Shown here piece by piece: positions 60,884 through 64,000 of a stretch of 64,000 bases of DNA (position 1 is the stretch's first letter; each line of letters begins with the position of its first letter). The stretch is from NCBI GenBank assembly GCA_964351775.1, contig CAYGPQ010000003.1, forward strand, positions 1-64,000, read 5' to 3'. This DNA comes from Kordia sp964351775. GTDB taxonomy: Bacteria > Bacteroidota > Bacteroidia > Flavobacteriales > Flavobacteriaceae. A model generated the notes under the pieces. That model was given only the letters and a program-made list of their open reading frames with translations. It was not told where the DNA came from and did not search any database. A program made the position numbers and the translations under genes.

Positions 60884-61522
60884 TTATTCTTTAGTGCTAA
60901 CCAAGCGAAAATCGTCAATAACAGCATTTGATACACCATAATAAAAGTTATCATCACTACCCGATTTTAGGATGAGTTGAATCATCAAATATTTTTGTGC
61001 TTTCATAGTAGCTTCCGGTAAATTCATTTGAAACGATTCAAATTGCGCCAAAGGCTTCCATATCTTCATTACTGCTGCATTCTCCGCAACCTGTCCTTTG
61101 TGCAAATTTGCTAGTACTAACACATCTTTTGTTGTTGAATAGTAGGCAGCAATGATTAAGGTATCTTGGGTTTGCTCAATATCAGATCCAGAAAATTTAA
61201 TTCGACCTTGTAAGGTTTTTAGATGTTTATTAGTATCATCGACTTCAATAATTGTAAAACCAGTATTTATAGCTGTGCTATTGGTTCTGAAAAGCGCCAA
61301 ACCTTGTTTATTGGCATCTGGAAGCTTGTATGGATACAAAAACCCTACGCCGCCATGTTTTCGTATTTCTATATTCCTAGTGGATTCAATCCACACAGAA
61401 TCGTTTAACACAATAGCTTGTTCCGATTTTATTTTCTTTTGTGCATGTTGTGAAAACCCTATGTTAACTGAGAGTGAAATCGCGAAAAGCAACCGTATAA
61501 ACCATTTATTTTTTTGCTTCAT
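60884..61522 (-). CDS. Exported hypothetical protein
   Basis: A 212-residue protein with a signal peptide (WFIRLLFAISLSVNIGFSQ). Its mature part is beta-rich; the blocks VWIESTRNIEIRKHGGVGFLYPYKLPD, IEVDDTNKHLKTLQGRIKFSGSD and IQLILKSGSDDNFYYGVSNAVIDDFRLV resemble a carbohydrate-binding jelly roll, because the closing VIDDFRLV is typical of such modules. No further assignment is possible. It lies 38 bases upstream of the START-like lipoprotein gene on the same strand and may be co-transcribed. Confidence 0.7.
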   Translation of the reverse strand: MKQKNKWFIRLLFAISLSVNIGFSQHAQKKIKSEQAIVLNDSVWIESTRNIEIRKHGGVGFLYPYKLPDANKQGLALFRTNSTAINTGFTIIEVDDTNKHLKTLQGRIKFSGSDIEQTQDTLIIAAYYSTTKDVLVLANLHKGQVAENAAVMKIWKPLAQFESFQMNLPEATMKAQKYLMIQLILKSGSDDNFYYGVSNAVIDDFRLVSTKE

Positions 61523-61622
61523 GTATTGTATTTAGGATTGATTTTTTTATGATGTGATTGCTTTTATTTTACAGGTTAAAAGTCAAGAAAGTTTTAAAAT
61601 TGTAGTTTTCATATACGTTCAA

Positions 61623-62474
61623 TTATTTGCCTGCAAAGTCCAACCGATATTTGGAAGGCGTTGTATTGTATTTGGCTTTAAACACCCTAGTTAAGTTAGC
61701 CGGAGTCGCAAAACCGCAGTCGTAGCCAATGGAACTAATGCTATCATCAGATATTTTTAAGAGACTGGCAACTTTTTCAATTCTTCTTCCTATGATATAT
61801 TGATACGGTGTTGTTTTATAAATTTTAGTGAATTCTCTTTTGAAGGTCGATACGCTCGTGTTTGTTAAGTTTGCCAAATCTTCTATGGAAGCAGGCGTAA
61901 AAAGATAGGATTCCACAGTTTCCTTGAAGTCGAACGTACGTTCCGAAAAAAGACTTCGTATGATTTGAGTGATCTGAGGAAGGTTTTCTGTTTGCATTAA
62001 TAAAAGAATGATTTCCTTTAGTTTTAAAACCAACATATCTTCTGTGACAGCTTTCCTGTTTTCAAATAACCGCTGTATGCCTTCAATGTAATGTTGAATT
62101 AAATTTGAAGCAGCCATTTGCACAATATATTTTGAAACGGGTGTAGCTATTTCTTCCCAATATGGGGGTTTTGTATTTTTATAAATCTCCTTTAGAATTT
62201 CTGGATGAAAATGAATAATAATAGCGTTTATATGCCCTGATTCTTGTTCCATTAAAACTTTCCCTAGCGAAAATCCGCATAAAGAAAGTAGCACTTGTTC
62301 AGCACTTACCGAAACATTGTGTTGCTTTGATAACATTTGGTCATCATCATGAACGAAATAGGTAAAACAAGCTTCGGAAAAAATCGGAAGTCCATCTTGT
62401 ATAGGCGTATTCATAGCTACCCACGTAAATAGCGGTAAACCATACAAGTCTATTGTTTTGTGATCGTTAGTCAT
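61623..62474 (-). CDS. AraC family transcriptional regulator
   Basis: A 283-residue regulator. The C-terminal two-HTH domain is clear: SIEDLANLTNTSVSTFKREFTKIYKTTPYQYI and ISSIGYDCGFATPANLTRVFKAKYNTTPSKYR. The N-terminal ~190 residues form a ligand part of the AraC_binding type (YFVHDDDQMLSKQHNVSVSAEQVLLSLCG). I chose the ATG at 62474; the earlier in-frame TTG at 62501 is unlikely. It is the third AraC-type gene in the window and lies 125 bases from a Crp/Fnr gene. Confidence 0.92.
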   Translation of the reverse strand: MTNDHKTIDLYGLPLFTWVAMNTPIQDGLPIFSEACFTYFVHDDDQMLSKQHNVSVSAEQVLLSLCGFSLGKVLMEQESGHINAIIIHFHPEILKEIYKNTKPPYWEEIATPVSKYIVQMAASNLIQHYIEGIQRLFENRKAVTEDMLVLKLKEIILLLMQTENLPQITQIIRSLFSERTFDFKETVESYLFTPASIEDLANLTNTSVSTFKREFTKIYKTTPYQYIIGRRIEKVASLLKISDDSISSIGYDCGFATPANLTRVFKAKYNTTPSKYRLDFAGK

Positions 62475-62598
62475 GCTTCTTAGAGTTTTATTTCGCAACA
62501 AATGAATTACAAAAATGAAACGCTAAGATTTTTTATTCATTGATCTCGGTTAAGAAATGAATATATTTTTAATGTGCCAGAAAAAAGAAGTGTTTGGT

Positions 62599-63171
62599 TT
62601 ATTTATACATACGACCTCGAATGCGACTAAGAGATTCAGGCTTAATTCCCAAATAACTAGCGATCAAGTATTGTGGAACTCTGTTTAAAAGATCGGGTGC
62701 AGTTTCTTGCAGGTTTTGATATCTTTCTTCCACGGAAAGTTTTATGAGATCATCATATTTTAAGCGTTGATTCAGAAACTGATCTTCCAAAAAGCTAGGT
62801 CCCATAGCTGCAAGCCTTGGAACATTTTTCATGAGTTCTTCGGTTCGTTCTTGTGTGCCAATAGAAACCACACAATCTTCCAGACATTTCAAATAATACT
62901 CTGAAGGTTTTTTTGTTGCATAACTTGTTGGCGTAATGCACTGTTTTTCAGTATAAAACTCGGTGACTTTAACCTCTCCATCTATTAAATAATAGGAAAC
63001 GACACAGCCTTTTAGTACAAAATAACATTCTTTAGCAGATTCTCCTTCCTCCAATAGGTAATCGCCCTTTTTAAGAGATATAAACAAGCTTTGCTTTAAA
63101 ATGATGTCATATTCTTCTTCCGTAAGATCAATATATTGAGATATAAATTCAATTATTAGTTTGTCCATCAA
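62599..63171 (-). CDS. Crp/Fnr family transcriptional regulator
   Basis: A 190-residue cyclic-nucleotide-binding-type regulator. The N-terminal ~125 residues make the cNMP-binding barrel (LKKGDYLLEEGESAKECYFVLKGCVVSYYLIDGEVKVTEFYTEKQCIT). The C-terminus has a shortened HTH (RVPQYLIASYLGIKPESLSRIRGRM), as in many Bacteroidota Crp proteins. Four-Cys iron-sulfur ligands of Fnr are absent. A second ATG lies at codon 2. Regulated genes are unknown. Confidence 0.92.
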   Translation of the reverse strand: MMDKLIIEFISQYIDLTEEEYDIILKQSLFISLKKGDYLLEEGESAKECYFVLKGCVVSYYLIDGEVKVTEFYTEKQCITPTSYATKKPSEYYLKCLEDCVVSIGTQERTEELMKNVPRLAAMGPSFLEDQFLNQRLKYDDLIKLSVEERYQNLQETAPDLLNRVPQYLIASYLGIKPESLSRIRGRMYK

Positions 63172-63631
63172 CGTTCATTTCATATACTAGCGACTCATTC
63201 AAAGTGCTAATTACGTATGTATACTAGCTTTTAATAACGTAAAAATACTAAAAAAATTATTTTTTTCTCCGTTTGATATGTTCTTGTGCTGTAATGTATT
63301 AAAAAAACCATTATCTAGTAAAACTTGAATGTGCTCTGCTAGTTTGTTATGTAATGAAAATGAAGAAGAAAGGACTTGTAAAAGAAAACTAAAAGTTAAA
63401 GAACTCTGTTCAGTTTTTACCGACAGAGTTCTTTGGGGGATAATTATTAAAAGATGTTAGAAATTTAATAATACCACCTAATCAAAAATCTAACCTTATG
63501 AGCTGCAAATATCAGCCATTAATTCACGGATAACTTTCTTATTAAGTTCAATTATTGTTCAATTTGGCTCTTTTTATATTCTAAAGAAGATTTCCATAAT
63601 TGAGTGAAATGAATTTGTGAACGTTGTTCAA
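63172..63631. other. Intergenic region with a hairpin and a possible peptide remnant
   Basis: A 460-bp stretch without an intact gene. It holds a 12-bp perfect hairpin (AAAGAACTCTGT/ACAGAGTTCTTT, 63398-63434) without a T-tail, and on the - strand at 63496-63558 a start-less frame with TIIELNKKVIRELMADICSS, which recalls the LNKK part of Bacteroidota peptide leaders. Confidence 0.4.
63398..63434. terminator. 12-bp perfect hairpin, terminator-like
   Basis: The arms AAAGAACTCTGT and ACAGAGTTCTTT are perfect and enclose a 13-base loop. There is no run of Ts right after on either strand except TTTT inside the loop, so it may instead be a regulator site. Confidence 0.45.
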
Positions 63632-64000
63632 TTATTTATTTAATGCTTTACGTTTTGCTTGACTTGGCTCTCCATTTTCTAGATAATATTTTAAATCTTT
63701 CATGATGGTAGCCCCCATTTTGCCCATCATCATTTTCATCATAGGTTGCATTAACATTCCCATAAAGCCTTTCAAGGCGAAATCCATTTGCATATTGACT
63801 TCAGTCGTATTTGCATCTAATGAGGTTAGCTTCCAAGAATTCGTTGCTTTTTTAACTACTGAAGGCATACCTTCTAAAACTAAATATTTTAGCGCATACT
63901 GTTCGTTTGAGAACTCCGTAAGTTTTTCTCTTATTTTTCCCATTCCGCTAATATCACAGCTTCTTTCTCCACATGTTGATCCATTGAATGCCGAACCTGT
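63632..64000 (-). CDS. SRPBCC family protein, 5' end beyond the window
   Basis: A partial gene: the reading frame is open from the stop at 63632 to the right edge, so the ATG at 63943 is probably internal. The visible ~122 residues include GSTCGERSCDISGMGKIREK, KLTSLDANTTEVNMQMDFALKG and GKMGATIMKDLKYYLENG, a typical SRPBCC (polyketide cyclase-like) fold closing with a long amphipathic helix. A Met-rich stretch (MLMQPMMKMMMGKMG) covers the final loop. Such proteins bind hydrophobic ligands. The start and N-terminal strand lie off the window. Confidence 0.82.
   Translation of the reverse strand, partial: TGSAFNGSTCGERSCDISGMGKIREKLTEFSNEQYALKYLVLEGMPSVVKKATNSWKLTSLDANTTEVNMQMDFALKGFMGMLMQPMMKMMMGKMGATIMKDLKYYLENGEPSQAKRKALNK

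Noticed and set aside
1..64000. tRNA, rRNA, integrase or transposase genes
   Set aside because: I read both strands for such genes and found none.

Overview
The window looks like a chromosomal contig from a marine Flavobacteriaceae bacterium (phylum Bacteroidota). The evidence is low GC content, several proteins carrying type IX secretion (T9SS) type A or type B sorting domains, Bacteroidota -7 promoter boxes (TAnnTTTG), few Shine-Dalgarno sequences, and Bacteroidota class I lanthipeptide-type leaders. A Kordia-like organism fits best, but that is an inference from general familiarity and not the result of a search. The sequence is a scaffold with two 100-N gaps (7377-7476 and 29063-29162), and both gaps lie inside duplicated sequence.

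Region 1 (1-7.3 kb) encodes two secreted T9SS type B surface proteins, one of which has 1607 residues and about eleven ~90-residue repeats. Region 2 (7.3-19.4 kb) is mostly housekeeping or conserved on the + strand: a probable structured RNA, uvrB, a two-gene ABC transporter, a cold-shock protein, DUF1456, a short-chain dehydrogenase, a lipoprotein, PhnA-like and radical SAM (SPL-like) genes. It is followed on the - strand by a methyltransferase, Hsp20 and sucC, with a frameshifted gene between the last two. Region 3 (19.5-20.4 kb) holds three tandem ribosomally synthesised peptide precursors with one shared leader and Cys/Ser/Thr-rich cores, and no modification enzyme anywhere in the window. 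Region 4 (20.6-30.7 kb) has lysA, a serine hydrolase, an M23 peptidase, a small gene broken by an in-frame stop, a VOC protein, a nitronate monooxygenase-like protein, a T9SS subtilase, mnmA and a GH3 enzyme. It also contains two microsatellites and a palindromic REP-like tandem repeat.

Region 5 (30.8-64 kb) is accessory in character and almost entirely on the - strand. It is rich in lipoproteins, GNAT, DinB, alpha/beta hydrolase, acyltransferase and AraC-family genes. The only clear + strand gene is a membrane-anchored AraC/TPR regulator flanked by acyltransferase paralogues. The most notable unit is a compact operon at 57.4-53.0 kb: alpha/beta hydrolase, complete subclass B1 metallo-beta-lactamase, esterase-like lipoprotein, ABC ATPase and ABC-2 permease. 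Several of these genes overlap. The last gene, an SRPBCC-like protein, runs off the end of the window.

The most interesting signals are the orphan lanthipeptide-like precursor trio, the B1 metallo-beta-lactamase/ABC exporter operon, the structured RNA before uvrB, and the REP-like repeat array at the second gap. No CRISPR array, tRNA, rRNA, integrase or transposase gene was seen.
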